From NCBI GenBank assembly GCA_002730475.1, contig PCAG01000037.1, positions 1-32,084 on the forward strand: a DNA stretch of 32,084 nucleotides, in the 5' to 3' direction. Position 1 is the stretch's first letter. Every line of letters begins with the position of its first letter. Under the pieces are notes generated by a model. It was not told the DNA's origin. It made no database searches and worked only from the letters and a program-made list of their open reading frames with translations. The DNA is from Spirochaetales bacterium (GTDB taxonomy: Bacteria > Desulfobacterota_D > UBA1144). Shown piece by piece: positions 16,222 to 24,650 of the stretch. Made by a program: the position numbers and the translations under genes.

Positions 16222-16873
16222 GAATCACTTCCTCTGCTTTTAGCTTCTTCTCATAATCTTTTGTTCTTCTAGAATCCTTACGGGATTCGAATATTATAGT
16301 CAACAGAATTATCAACCCCGATAGACACATTGTCAAAACACCGTACGATGGAAAGGAAAAGACCGTAAAATTTAGTAGATTTTTTTCTCCAAACATTGGT
16401 GGTTGGTACGACATGCCCGGAATTTTAATCGAAGCCATTGGATCAAGGTTGTGTCCATAATCATATAGCCAAAGATAAAGATCGAGCATACTCAACAAAC
16501 CAAAAACAGCAAGGATAACAAGTAGGAAGATTAAATGTTTTTTGTTAAAATTTGAGTAACGAATATACAGACCGTAAACAACTACTGACAACAGAATATA
16601 TTTGAGAAATCTAAATTCTGGAATACTTTCAATATGGATTGGGGCCATCCCTATGTAATGATTTAGGATATTAACATTTTGTAGTGTGCTCGCTTCTCCA
16701 CCTCTTATGGTATCAATATATATAAATAATGACAGACCATTAGGATATTGAGGTGCCGTCAAATGTATTTGCCACAAAGGCAAGAAAATCGAAATAGCCA
16801 AAAGAATAAGGGCACCCAGAAAAAAATCCCGAGGGGGTAAATCAATTCTGGGCACCCTTAGATTAAGACTCAT
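16199..16873 (-). CDS. Nos-cluster membrane protein (NosB-like position)
   Basis: A 224-residue membrane protein with about four or five helices. The first is followed by PLWQIHLTAPQYPNGLSLFIY and then NILNHYIGMAPI, a pattern I associate with membrane proteins found right after clade II nosZ genes. It starts 15 bases after nosZ and overlaps nosL. Its biochemical role is not established; the histidines and the conserved periplasmic loop could serve copper handling or electron transfer to NosZ. The NosB name is used only by position. Confidence 0.75.
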   Translation of the reverse strand: MSLNLRVPRIDLPPRDFFLGALILLAISIFLPLWQIHLTAPQYPNGLSLFIYIDTIRGGEASTLQNVNILNHYIGMAPIHIESIPEFRFLKYILLSVVVYGLYIRYSNFNKKHLIFLLVILAVFGLLSMLDLYLWLYDYGHNLDPMASIKIPGMSYQPPMFGEKNLLNFTVFSFPSYGVLTMCLSGLIILLTIIFESRKDSRRTKDYEKKLKAEEVIRATKNKA

Positions 16874-16888
16874 ACCTGCTTCCCCAGC

Positions 16889-18862
16889 CTACTTATTCGC
16901 CTTAATCTTTACTTTAGAATTCTTTGGTGAAACCCTTATATATCCTTGCATTTCTTGGTGAAGCGCAGAACAAAAGTCAGTACAGTAGAACGGATATACT
17001 CCAATTCTTTTTGGTTTCCAAACCAACGTACGTGTATCACCTGGCATTACTAATAACTCGGCGTTTTCTGCTCCTTGAACTGCAAAACCATGCGGAACAT
17101 CCCAGTCTTGTTCGAGATTTGTCACATGAAAATATACTGTATCGCCTAGTTTGATTCCTTCTATATTGTCAGGAACAAAATGTGTTCTGATTGCTCCCAT
17201 ATAGATATGAACATCAGACCCTTTTCTTACTACTCGTGTTTCATCAAAACTCTTAATTGCAAATGGATTCTTGTTCGCGGCAAGATCAAATATCTTTATT
17301 TGATTTCTTGTTATCAAATCCGCCGGCGCAGCTTGAGCATAATGGGGCTCTCCCTGAGTGGGAAAATCAAGAAGCAATTCCATCTTGTTTCCACTTATAT
17401 CAATCAACTGTGCCGAATGAGCTAACTCCGGACCAGTTGGAAGATATCTATCTTTGGTGGTTTTATTCAATGCAACGAGATATTTGCCATACGGCTTTGT
17501 GGTATCTCCACCTGGTATTAGCAAATGTCCAATTGAGTAATAAACAGGGATTCTATCGACCACCTTCCACTCGCCCAATTTCCATTTTATTACCTCAGAA
17601 CTTATATACACAGAGGTATAAGCATAGCCTTTGTCATCAAATTCCGTATGAAGTGGTCCTAATCCGGGGTCCTCAACTTCACCAGCGATAATTTCGTCAT
17701 AATCTAGTACCGGAATTTTTCCTTCGTATCCCTCAAAGGCCTTTTCTTTTATTGCCTTTTGCATTTTTGTAAATGAGTGCACAGGGATTATCGTGGATAA
17801 TTTTCCACCCCCAACTATGTATTCCCCTGAAGGATCGACATCGACTCCATGAGGAGATTTCGGTGTTGGCAAATAATAAACTAGTCCCGGGTGCTCATGT
17901 GCATCAAGTACGGTTACTTCTTTTTTTTCTTCACTCCTTGCTATCCTTGTATCTTTATCCATCACATTCCTGAAATAACTTGTTCGTAATTTTGTGCCTT
18001 TTCCTTTGGCAACCAATTCTTCCGCATATTTCCAATTTACTGCGGCTATATAATCTTTATCTCTTTGAGAAGCACCTCGTTCTTTTATTGTATGAGCTTG
18101 TTCAACGTTATAGGTAGAGAAAAAAGCCCAGCCGTGTGATTTCTTTTTGCCCAAATGTGTTTTGTCATAATCAAAACCAGGGACAAGAATTTGAAATGCC
18201 ACGGACATGTGTCCTTCGTCATCCACTTTCACAAAAGTTAACACCCCTTTAAAATTTTCTTTATATGAATCGATTGGAACATCTCTTTGTGGAGTAGGGA
18301 CGCTAAATCTCGTTGCCGCAACCAAATATTCTGTATTTTGAGAAATAAATGGTGAAGCATGGTTTCCTGAAACATGAGGAATCTCAAGAATTTCTTCCGT
18401 TTCAAAAGTCGTTAAATCTATTCTCGCTATTCTAGGCGTATTGTTATCGTTAATAAATAACCACCTTCCATCTATTTTTCCTCTTGTTTGTGAGAGCTGC
18501 GGATGGTGAGCATCTCCCCACGGAATCTCACCCCAAGAAGTTTTAAAAAAGGCTTTTGTCTCTTCTGAGAATCCATAGCCATTTTCAGGGAATAGAGAAA
18601 AAACGGGAATCGTCTTCAACAATCTCCCGGAAGGCAGTCCGTATACTGTAACGTTACCACTGTAGCCTCCGGACATAAAAGCGTAAAATTCATCATATTC
18701 TCCAGGGGGTACATATACCGCCTTTGCGTGTTCCGTGGTTTTCGAATCAAAATGAGTAGCGTTCGCACTTATGCTATAACTTAAAAGAGGTGCTCCTAGC
18801 AAAAGAGCGGTTGCTATTGCCAGATGCCAAACTGGTCTTGCCAAACGTGATATTAAAATCAT
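16889..18862 (-). CDS. nosZ: Nitrous oxide reductase NosZ, clade II (Sec-type)
   Basis: A 657-residue periplasmic enzyme reducing N2O to N2. The signal peptide (about residues 1-35) has no twin-arginine motif, which with the gene order marks clade II. The seven-bladed propeller carries CuZ-type histidines in DAHHPQLSQTRG, HVSGNHASP, DAHEHPG, PHGVDVDPSG and PLHTEF. The C-terminal cupredoxin domain has the CuA ligands H591, C627, C631, H635 and M638 (CTDFCSALHQEM). A good ribosome binding site (AGGAG) precedes the ATG. The mRNA leader is about 135 bases and contains a 45-codon ORF ending on the nosZ start. The operon downstream holds all maturation genes, so the enzyme is likely functional. Confidence 0.97.
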   Translation of the reverse strand: MILISRLARPVWHLAIATALLLGAPLLSYSISANATHFDSKTTEHAKAVYVPPGEYDEFYAFMSGGYSGNVTVYGLPSGRLLKTIPVFSLFPENGYGFSEETKAFFKTSWGEIPWGDAHHPQLSQTRGKIDGRWLFINDNNTPRIARIDLTTFETEEILEIPHVSGNHASPFISQNTEYLVAATRFSVPTPQRDVPIDSYKENFKGVLTFVKVDDEGHMSVAFQILVPGFDYDKTHLGKKKSHGWAFFSTYNVEQAHTIKERGASQRDKDYIAAVNWKYAEELVAKGKGTKLRTSYFRNVMDKDTRIARSEEKKEVTVLDAHEHPGLVYYLPTPKSPHGVDVDPSGEYIVGGGKLSTIIPVHSFTKMQKAIKEKAFEGYEGKIPVLDYDEIIAGEVEDPGLGPLHTEFDDKGYAYTSVYISSEVIKWKLGEWKVVDRIPVYYSIGHLLIPGGDTTKPYGKYLVALNKTTKDRYLPTGPELAHSAQLIDISGNKMELLLDFPTQGEPHYAQAAPADLITRNQIKIFDLAANKNPFAIKSFDETRVVRKGSDVHIYMGAIRTHFVPDNIEGIKLGDTVYFHVTNLEQDWDVPHGFAVQGAENAELLVMPGDTRTLVWKPKRIGVYPFYCTDFCSALHQEMQGYIRVSPKNSKVKIKANK

Positions 18863-18996
18863 TTTTGTAACTCCTTTTTGTGTGAAATTTTATGTGAAAT
18901 CAAACTAAACGGTGTGCAAGAAAAGACTACTTTTTCGAAAAAAGAAAAGAGCGAAAAACAGGGTATCGAAAGTGAGAAAATCTTTCCCAGAACCAT
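18859..18996 (-). CDS. Putative 45-residue leader ORF coupled to nosZ
   Basis: A frame of 45 codons opens at the ATG of GCTATGG (18996), ten bases after the -10 TAAGAT. It runs through the whole nosZ leader and stops at TGA 18861-18859, overlapping the nosZ start as ATGA. The predicted peptide (MVLGKIFSLSIPCF..., ending HKKELQK) has a hydrophobic first half and no known domain. Leaderless translation of it would deliver ribosomes to the nosZ start. It may be a coupling or sensing leader, or a chance frame in AT-rich DNA. Confidence 0.35.
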   Translation of the reverse strand: MVLGKIFSLSIPCFSLFSFFEKVVFSCTPFSLISHKISHKKELQK

Positions 18997-19006
18997 AGCA
19001 TGATTA

Positions 19007-19113
19007 ATCTTACCTTGATAAAATACATTGTCAAAAATAGGGTATAGGCATTGCCTAAGGTACGATCTTTTTCTGTATAGATATTGACAAATAAGTCAAA
19101 AAAAAGCAGTATT
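19007..19113. promoter_or_regulatory. Divergent nosZ / cytochrome c promoters with LysR-type site
   Basis: For nosZ (minus): -35 TTGACA (19029-19034), 16-base spacer, -10 TAAGAT (19007-19012). The site ATAGGCATTGCCTAA (19044-19058; core TAGGCATTGCCTA is a perfect dyad of T-N11-A form) is centred 19.5 bp upstream of the -35 centre. For the cytochrome c gene (plus): -35 TTGACA (19084-19089), 18-base spacer, -10 AGTATT (19108-19113), eight bases before its ATG. An inverted repeat TTGAC-N6-GTCAA covers 19084-19099. Confidence 0.6.
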
Positions 19114-19121
19114 AACTTGCC

Positions 19122-19529
19122 ATGGTCCTGCGATTCTTCTTCTTCTCTCTGGTTTTATTTTTTCTATCTTGGCTTTCACCTTTTGCTGAGCAGAACAAAG
19201 GAATCGGACCGGTAAAAAATGTGGATATTCCTGAAACCATTGACAAAAAAATGGCCAAAGAAGGGGAAGAGTTATTCACTATTAAATGTTCTTCCTGTCA
19301 TAAATTTGATGAAAAATTTGCTGGTCCGCCTCTACAAGGTGTCACAAAAAGACGAAGTGCGGAATGGATATTAAATCAAATCGTTAATCCAGCAGAGATG
19401 GCAACAAAAGATCCAATTGCGAAAAAGCTAGTCGGAGAATATTATCTTATCATGCCAAACCAGAATATTGGCGTTAAAGAAGCAAGAAAAATCTATGAAT
19501 ATTTCAGATTAGTAGATTCCACAAAATAA
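19122..19529 (+). CDS. Exported mono-heme cytochrome c
   Basis: A 135-residue class I cytochrome c. The signal peptide (about residues 1-22) is followed by one heme motif C56-SS-C59-H60 and a likely axial M111 in LIMPNQN. The domain has the pattern FAGPPLQGV after the heme site and the C-terminal helix EARKIYEYF. It diverges from nosZ, and cytochrome c genes beside clade II nosZ are common, so it is the likely electron donor to the CuA centre of NosZ. There is no ribosome binding site; the ATG lies eight bases after a -10-like box, suggesting a leaderless mRNA. Confidence 0.9.
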   Translation: MVLRFFFFSLVLFFLSWLSPFAEQNKGIGPVKNVDIPETIDKKMAKEGEELFTIKCSSCHKFDEKFAGPPLQGVTKRRSAEWILNQIVNPAEMATKDPIAKKLVGEYYLIMPNQNIGVKEARKIYEYFRLVDSTK

Positions 19530-19531
19530 TT

Positions 19532-20755
19532 TTAAACACGTTCTTTTTTCAGAGGAGATATCGGCTCTATCTGCCTACCTTTAAGTAGTAAGGGAATCAA
19601 CTTAATAGATAATAGAGAAAAAGAAACTATCCAAAAAACTTGTGCAAGTAGAATATAAATATAATAAGAATCAGGGTCAAAAATAGGAAGGACAACTCTT
19701 ATAAACGCACCTACCATTAATATACCGATTGATATATTAATGAATGTATCTGGATTTTTTGTATTTCCAGAACTAAATCCTATTATTATTCTGCTCATCA
19801 TAGTAGCAGTCATAATCCCAATTCCTCCATATGCAAAAGCATGCAGATACAATGACGGCATTAATTCAAAATACCCCTGGAATCCTCGTAGAAAAACCCC
19901 TAAAAGTATATAGAAAGTAGCAACATACAATCCTAGGATTAAAAAATTGTTCCATATTATTGGCGAATAAATATTAAAGATTCTGACAAAATTACTTACT
20001 AGAATAATAATCGAGATAGCTTGTAAATATTTATCGTCCGCGGAAACAAGAATAAGAATAAAAAAAATCGGGAGCAAAAGAATGTTTATCTTATAAAGTG
20101 TGCTGTTCGACTTTATGATTTTAAATTTTTTATTAAAATAAAGAGCGTTTCCTTCCACAACCGCTGGCAACACTCTTCCACCTATCATCATAATCAAGAA
20201 CACAAGTAGATAGATGGCCATATGTATTAAAGAGATTGAGTTGAAATATATTATTCCTGTTTCAGCAAGATAAAAACATATCTCTATCGAAAGAAATAAA
20301 AATAAGACGTAGGGAAGTGCACGAAGTTGATAAAGCTTCGTGTTCTTGAAAATTCTTTTTGTAACGGAATAAAACAAAAGAAAGCAAAATATTATATTAA
20401 AGAATAATAATATTTTAAAAATGTTCTCATTCGAAAAAGCGGCAAATCTGGCTACAAGCCAGGATCCAAGATTGATTAGGAAGAGATTGTTCGAGCTTCT
20501 ACTATAATATTCTCCTGGTTTTTCCACTACTAGTAAAAAGCCAGAAGCTACAGCAAGAGCATAACCATAAATCATCTCGTGAGCATGCCAACTAAATATT
20601 GAGCTAAAACCAATTATTTGAATATCGGCACCATGAGGACCATATATTAAAAACCATAGCAATAGAGATACTACGGTGAACAAAAGAGCAAAGCCATAAA
20701 ATATTCTTGGACCGATGTCTCTAATCTTTTTAAAAAGCGGGGAAGTTTTGTTCAT
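19532..20755 (-). CDS. nnrS: NnrS family membrane protein
   Basis: A 407-residue protein with about twelve transmembrane helices. The N-terminal FSWHAHEMIYGYALAVASGFLL contains the conserved histidines H57 and H59, and IGGRVLPAVVEGNAL and LHAFAYGGIGIMTATMMSR match the NnrS family. NnrS proteins bind heme and copper and are linked to tolerance of nitric oxide and nitrosative stress in denitrifiers. It is the last gene of a unit that begins with the 437-residue nitroreductase-fold protein, and it converges on the cytochrome c gene with a two-base gap. Confidence 0.92.
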   Translation of the reverse strand: MNKTSPLFKKIRDIGPRIFYGFALLFTVVSLLLWFLIYGPHGADIQIIGFSSIFSWHAHEMIYGYALAVASGFLLVVEKPGEYYSRSSNNLFLINLGSWLVARFAAFSNENIFKILLFFNIIFCFLLFYSVTKRIFKNTKLYQLRALPYVLFLFLSIEICFYLAETGIIYFNSISLIHMAIYLLVFLIMMIGGRVLPAVVEGNALYFNKKFKIIKSNSTLYKINILLLPIFFILILVSADDKYLQAISIIILVSNFVRIFNIYSPIIWNNFLILGLYVATFYILLGVFLRGFQGYFELMPSLYLHAFAYGGIGIMTATMMSRIIIGFSSGNTKNPDTFINISIGILMVGAFIRVVLPIFDPDSYYIYILLAQVFWIVSFSLLSIKLIPLLLKGRQIEPISPLKKERV

Positions 20756-20789
20756 ATAAACCTAGTTCTTCTCAAGCACCTTGTATTTC

Positions 20790-20939
20790 TTAATCTTTTC
20801 TTCGAGTTATATTCTGATTCCGTATTTCGGTTAAACCAAAACTCCAATCTCTTGGCCTCTTCTTTTTTTTAGTGACAATCCGTATTCGTCGACTAGCTGG
20901 GGTCTTTGAATTGTTTTGTTTGACTTTTTTACTTTGCAT
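20790..20939 (-). CDS. Putative small basic protein between the nitroreductase-like gene and nnrS
   Basis: A 49-residue frame starts at an ATG inside the last codons of the upstream gene (11-base overlap) and ends 34 bases before nnrS. It is very basic: MQSKKVKQNN at the start, VTKKKKRPRDWSFGL in the middle, ITRRKD at the end. The overlap suggests coupled translation, but there is no clear ribosome binding site and I recognise no family. Without it the gap to nnrS would be 173 bases with no other visible feature. Confidence 0.45.
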   Translation of the reverse strand: MQSKKVKQNNSKTPASRRIRIVTKKKKRPRDWSFGLTEIRNQNITRRKD

Positions 20940-22242
20940 ATGGATCGGCAACCTCAGGATGAAAGTATTTAAAACAATTACGGTGCTGGTCAGTATATGC
21001 GTTTGGTGGATAATATTTGTCATAAAACTCTAAATCCAAATGATGAGCCTGGAAGACCAATCTCATGTACATCGGATCCACGAATGCCGGGAACCTTCCA
21101 TAGGTATTATAAATATAATTTATAACATCTTTTACGATTCTCCTGGTCTTTTCGGTAGGCCTCGGAGCTTCCATTAATTGCTTGTCGGGCTCCAAATAAG
21201 GATGAGGCATGTCTTGTTCCCTATCCCAAGTTTTGTACTTGTTCTCATAGAAAGCATCAAACGCATCATCCATGTTTTTATAATAAGGAGGGCAATACGC
21301 TTCAAATACTCCATCCCGACCGACGGGAATGCCTTGAGGCTGCTCAATCCCCTTTCCTTCTTTTGGAGAAACGAACCTAAAACCTAGCCCTTTGAATTGC
21401 TCAGGATTTGAACCGAGGGTGTATCTGGGCAACAGGCCTGTAAATGTCCACCCACCAAGACCAAGTGCTTGGAGAGCCAAGGCCATGTTCTGACAAATAA
21501 AAGCTTGTTCAACATTTAGTCCAGTTAAGATTCTAGCTTCTAATTCAAACAAGCTAATTTTTACATCCGATTTAATTCTACCTTGAGCAATCCATTCATC
21601 CTGTCCGGCAGAACATTTCTCTATATCATCCACGATTTGAAAACCATAGCTGTTACTACAATATAAGCACAACAAATTTAAATATTCTTCAGTAATATCA
21701 GTAACCGGAATAAACAAACTGCTTCCAGGCTTATTAGTATTCCATTCGTTAAAAGTAAAGAGGCCGGGCATTTTGTCTGGAATATCTGGTCTTCCATCCT
21801 CTATTTTTAATAGGCTTGTTTTGTATAAGCCCAATAGCTTTTCAATTCGTTCGTCACGAGATAAGTCATAAAAAAGGTTGAGCTCTTTATCTTTTGGCAG
21901 AAGCTTGTTCGCTTCTATCATATACAATCCTTTGTCGTTTGAAAGAAAAAGCTCGGTACTGTGAGGATTGCACGCTGAAGGCCAAGTTCGACCTGTCCAT
22001 TGACAAAGCAAATTTATTGCGTCTGGTGGCAAATCGGCTAGACACAAACCCGTAAGACCAGTTCCGGCCCAGGTCAACATCGCCTCTTGGAATTCGCTTA
22101 GAGGATATGGTTTTTTGTCCGATGTAAAAGATAAATTAGTACCTTCTAACTTAAATCCTAAGCCAAATCTGCGAGAACGTCTATTGAATAAAGCATCGAA
22201 TAGAGGATATTTGAAAGCAGCGTCGTAATCGACTTTGTCCAT
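20929..22242 (-). CDS. Long nitroreductase-fold protein, paralogue 1 (uncharacterised)
   Basis: A 437-residue cytoplasmic protein. The N-terminal LFDALFNRRSRRFGLG and the middle QNMALALQALGLGGWTFTG match the FMN-binding parts of the nitroreductase superfamily, but it is about twice the usual length. The C-terminal half has distinctive blocks: GRDGVFEAYCPPYYKNMDDAFDAF and YGRFPAFVDPMYMRLVFQAHHLDLEFYDKYY. These recur in the paralogue at 27290-28588. The gene has an AAGGAG ribosome binding site and is followed by a small basic frame and nnrS. It diverges from the siroheme reductase gene across a promoter module with a LysR-type site. The reaction is unknown; a flavin-dependent step on a nitrogen compound is inference from context. 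Confidence 0.8.
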   Translation of the reverse strand: MDKVDYDAAFKYPLFDALFNRRSRRFGLGFKLEGTNLSFTSDKKPYPLSEFQEAMLTWAGTGLTGLCLADLPPDAINLLCQWTGRTWPSACNPHSTELFLSNDKGLYMIEANKLLPKDKELNLFYDLSRDERIEKLLGLYKTSLLKIEDGRPDIPDKMPGLFTFNEWNTNKPGSSLFIPVTDITEEYLNLLCLYCSNSYGFQIVDDIEKCSAGQDEWIAQGRIKSDVKISLFELEARILTGLNVEQAFICQNMALALQALGLGGWTFTGLLPRYTLGSNPEQFKGLGFRFVSPKEGKGIEQPQGIPVGRDGVFEAYCPPYYKNMDDAFDAFYENKYKTWDREQDMPHPYLEPDKQLMEAPRPTEKTRRIVKDVINYIYNTYGRFPAFVDPMYMRLVFQAHHLDLEFYDKYYPPNAYTDQHRNCFKYFHPEVADPYAK

Positions 22243-22295
22243 TTTCTTACTCCTTGCTTGGTGTCAGAAATAATGAAAACGGCCGGGGGTTATTA

Positions 22296-22337
22296 TTATG
22301 TACAAGAAGGCTCTTCAATGCTCCTCCTAATCACCAT
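22296..22337 (-). CDS. Putative 13-residue leader peptide
   Basis: GCTATGG follows the -10 box TATTCT, with nine bases between the box and the ATG, which opens the frame MVIRRSIEEPSCT. It ends at TAA 22298-22296, 53 bases before the nitroreductase-like start. It occupies the same place as the leader frames before nosZ, bioB and the Cld-fold gene. There is no evidence of translation beyond this position. Confidence 0.25.
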   Translation of the reverse strand: MVIRRSIEEPSCT

Positions 22338-22408
22338 AGCCCTAATAGAATACACAAAGAATTGTGCCTTAGTCAATACCTATACCCCATTTTTGACAAT
22401 TAATAAAA
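22334..22408. repeat. Promoter module, copy B of the 75-bp duplication (bidirectional)
   Basis: Partner of 11796-11870 (68 of 75 bases the same, no gaps). Minus side: -35 TTGACT (22371-22376), 18-base spacer, -10 TATTCT (22347-22352), driving the nitroreductase-like gene. Plus side: -35 TTGACA (22393-22398) and -10 TAGAAT (22417-22422, just outside the repeat), driving the siroheme reductase. The site TTAGTCAATACCTAT (22369-22383) lies between, centred 19.5 bp from the plus-side -35 centre and overlapping the minus-side -35, so one bound dimer could affect both genes. Confidence 0.75.
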
Positions 22409-22420
22409 GAAGAAGGTAGA

Positions 22421-24610
22421 ATGATTATCACTGTTATGTGTGTACATTATATTTTGCCAGACAATTTAACTGATGAGATAAGTGATTTTTCGGAATCCGT
22501 AAGAAATCATATTGCCCTTAGAGAGAAGGGGCAAGTTCGCATTGAAGAGGAAACGAAGTTCAAAGCCCTAAGAGTTTCTCATGGACTATACGAACAAAGA
22601 GAAAAAGACACTTATATGCTACGAATTAGATGCCCAGGAGGATTGATTAATCCCGACCAATTAATAGTCGTGGCCAATCTGGGTTTACTTTATGGATCTG
22701 GAGATGTTCATTTCACAACACGACAGGAAGTTCAACTCCATCAAATTAACCTTAAAGACATACCTGAAATCTTGTCCAATCTTTTTAATGCTGGATTGAC
22801 TTCAAGAGGAGGCGGAGGCAATACCGTTAGGAATATCCTCTGCCCGGCGGATTCAGGACTAACAACAAGAGATATTTTTGATGTCTCTCCATACGCAGTG
22901 GGGTTAACATCAAAATTAATTTCAGAAAGCGAATCCTGGAATTTGCCAAGAAAATTTAAAATAGCTTTTTCAGACGACCTATCCGATATAGCTTATTCTA
23001 AATCGACCTGTTTGGGTTTTATCGCTTCAATTAAAGATGGTTTAGAGGGTTTTGAAGTTCATTGTGGTGGTGGACTTGGTAGGCATCCTGCTATCGCCAA
23101 ACCTTTATTGGATTTTATTCCCAAAGAGAATCTTTATTACGCAACAAAGGCGCTACTTAAAGTTTACGATAGACATGGGAACAGAAAGAGTAAGCATTCG
23201 AGTAGAATCAAATTTCTTGTTTCCAAAATAGGGATAGATGAACTTTCTACATTGTTCCAAGAAGAGTATGCAGAATTACAAAAAGATAAAGGACTAAAGA
23301 TAGATACTGAAGAAAGTGCTTTTGCTAATAAAGCATTATCATCGGATCTTAAAGTTGAGGAATTGGACAATGTAGATATTAATTTTGACCGCTTTGAAAA
23401 ATGGAAAGAACGGTTTGTAACACCTCAAATACAAGGAGGCTTGGCGGCTGTAAAGATAATGATCAGATCGGGGGATTTAGAGACCCCAGACGCAGTTGAA
23501 CTAAGCAGTTTTCTCAAAAACTTTGGTAGCAACAATATACGATGCGACAGGGATCAAAATATTTTACTCAGAAATATTCCATTGAAATATCTAACAAATT
23601 TGTTTTTAATAGTAAGCAAATTCAAAAATAGCATGGTCGATACGCCTATCTTTTTAGGGGAGATGATTAATTGCACCGGTGCTCAAACTTGTCAATTGGG
23701 GATATGTAAGCCAAGAGGTCTGGTTGAAGCTATCCATGAAGAACTTCTATCTAATAAGAATCTAGAACTTGATGAGCTAAAGAATTTCAGTATAAATTTA
23801 TCTGGTTGCCCAAATTCTTGCGGGATGCATCATATCGCCGACATAGGGTTCTTCGGTAAGGTAGGTAGAAAAGACAGCAAGATATATCCTGCTTACAATG
23901 TTTTATTGGGAGCTGAGATGGACAAAAAAGAGCCTCAGTACGCTAAATTGGTTTCCTCTTTGCCTGCAAACAGAATCCCTGATTTGTTAAGTATCTTTTT
24001 AGAAGACTGGCTAGAACACAAGAAATCAAAGAACTTAAGCTACAAAGAGTATTTAGAAGCAAGGGGGACTCAGTTCGTTCAAGATTTATGCTCTACGTTT
24101 AATGACGAGATGCCCTCTATGGAAGAGAATATCAACGCTTACGTAGATTATACTCCCCCAGGACACGAAAAAAACACGGAGCCTTTGTCTTTAAAAGATA
24201 TCGGCCAAGGAGAGTGCTCCGCGGGCGTGTTCGACATGATTGGAGTGGATAAAGGTTTAATTGAAAAAAATTTAAAATCTCTTAAAAATAACGGTGCTGC
24301 TCCAAATGAGGAGAGGACAATTATTCTTAAAGATACACTTCTACATTCAGCTAGAATGCTACTTATTACAAAAGGAATTTCAACTACCAAGGAAGAAAAA
24401 ATATTTTCATCTTTCAAAAAGCATTTCATAGTTGGGGGTTTGATATCAGATAAATATCTTGTTCTCATGGATGAAAAAGTAAGAGGGGCTCAAAACAATC
24501 CTCAAGAAATTATGGATTTCGAAGAACTAATAGTAGGACTAGCAAGTGACGTAATAAATATTTACGACGAAATGGATGATTCGTTAAGATCGCTAAAATC
24601 AAACAACTAG
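22421..24610 (+). CDS. Siroheme [4Fe-4S] nitrite/sulfite reductase with extra C-terminal domain
   Basis: A 729-residue protein. The ferredoxin-like half domains and siroheme domains span about residues 1-555. Cluster/siroheme ligands are C418-x5-C424 (NCTGAQTC) and C463-x3-C467 (SGCPNSC). RGGGGNTVRN and the stretch TRQEVQLHQI are typical of nitrite/sulfite reductases. Residues of about 560-729 form an extra helical domain after GECSAGVFDMIG, similar to the HEPN-like tails seen on some sulfite reductase homologues. The family makes six-electron reductions, nitrite to ammonia or sulfite to sulfide; context favours nitrite. An alternative ATG at 22436 fits a leaderless transcript, because the first ATG overlaps the -10 box. 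Confidence 0.88.
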   Translation: MIITVMCVHYILPDNLTDEISDFSESVRNHIALREKGQVRIEEETKFKALRVSHGLYEQREKDTYMLRIRCPGGLINPDQLIVVANLGLLYGSGDVHFTTRQEVQLHQINLKDIPEILSNLFNAGLTSRGGGGNTVRNILCPADSGLTTRDIFDVSPYAVGLTSKLISESESWNLPRKFKIAFSDDLSDIAYSKSTCLGFIASIKDGLEGFEVHCGGGLGRHPAIAKPLLDFIPKENLYYATKALLKVYDRHGNRKSKHSSRIKFLVSKIGIDELSTLFQEEYAELQKDKGLKIDTEESAFANKALSSDLKVEELDNVDINFDRFEKWKERFVTPQIQGGLAAVKIMIRSGDLETPDAVELSSFLKNFGSNNIRCDRDQNILLRNIPLKYLTNLFLIVSKFKNSMVDTPIFLGEMINCTGAQTCQLGICKPRGLVEAIHEELLSNKNLELDELKNFSINLSGCPNSCGMHHIADIGFFGKVGRKDSKIYPAYNVLLGAEMDKKEPQYAKLVSSLPANRIPDLLSIFLEDWLEHKKSKNLSYKEYLEARGTQFVQDLCSTFNDEMPSMEENINAYVDYTPPGHEKNTEPLSLKDIGQGECSAGVFDMIGVDKGLIEKNLKSLKNNGAAPNEERTIILKDTLLHSARMLLITKGISTTKEEKIFSSFKKHFIVGGLISDKYLVLMDEKVRGAQNNPQEIMDFEELIVGLASDVINIYDEMDDSLRSLKSNN

Positions 24611-24650
24611 ATTAAAATTCAAACTATAATTTACGGTAGCAGTATTTGAA

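Noticed and set aside
16889..18862. Twin-arginine export of NosZ
   Set aside because: The signal peptide lacks an RR motif and has an ordinary Sec hydrophobic core, as in clade II enzymes.
19084..19099. FNR/DNR-type box TTGAC-N6-GTCAA before the cytochrome c gene
   Set aside because: The Crp/Fnr consensus has four bases between the arms; here there are six, and the left arm is the -35 box itself.
12972..24610. A complete denitrification island
   Set aside because: Only N2O reduction is assured. No nar, nap, nirS, nirK or norB gene is present; the siroheme enzyme would give ammonia or sulfide, not NO.
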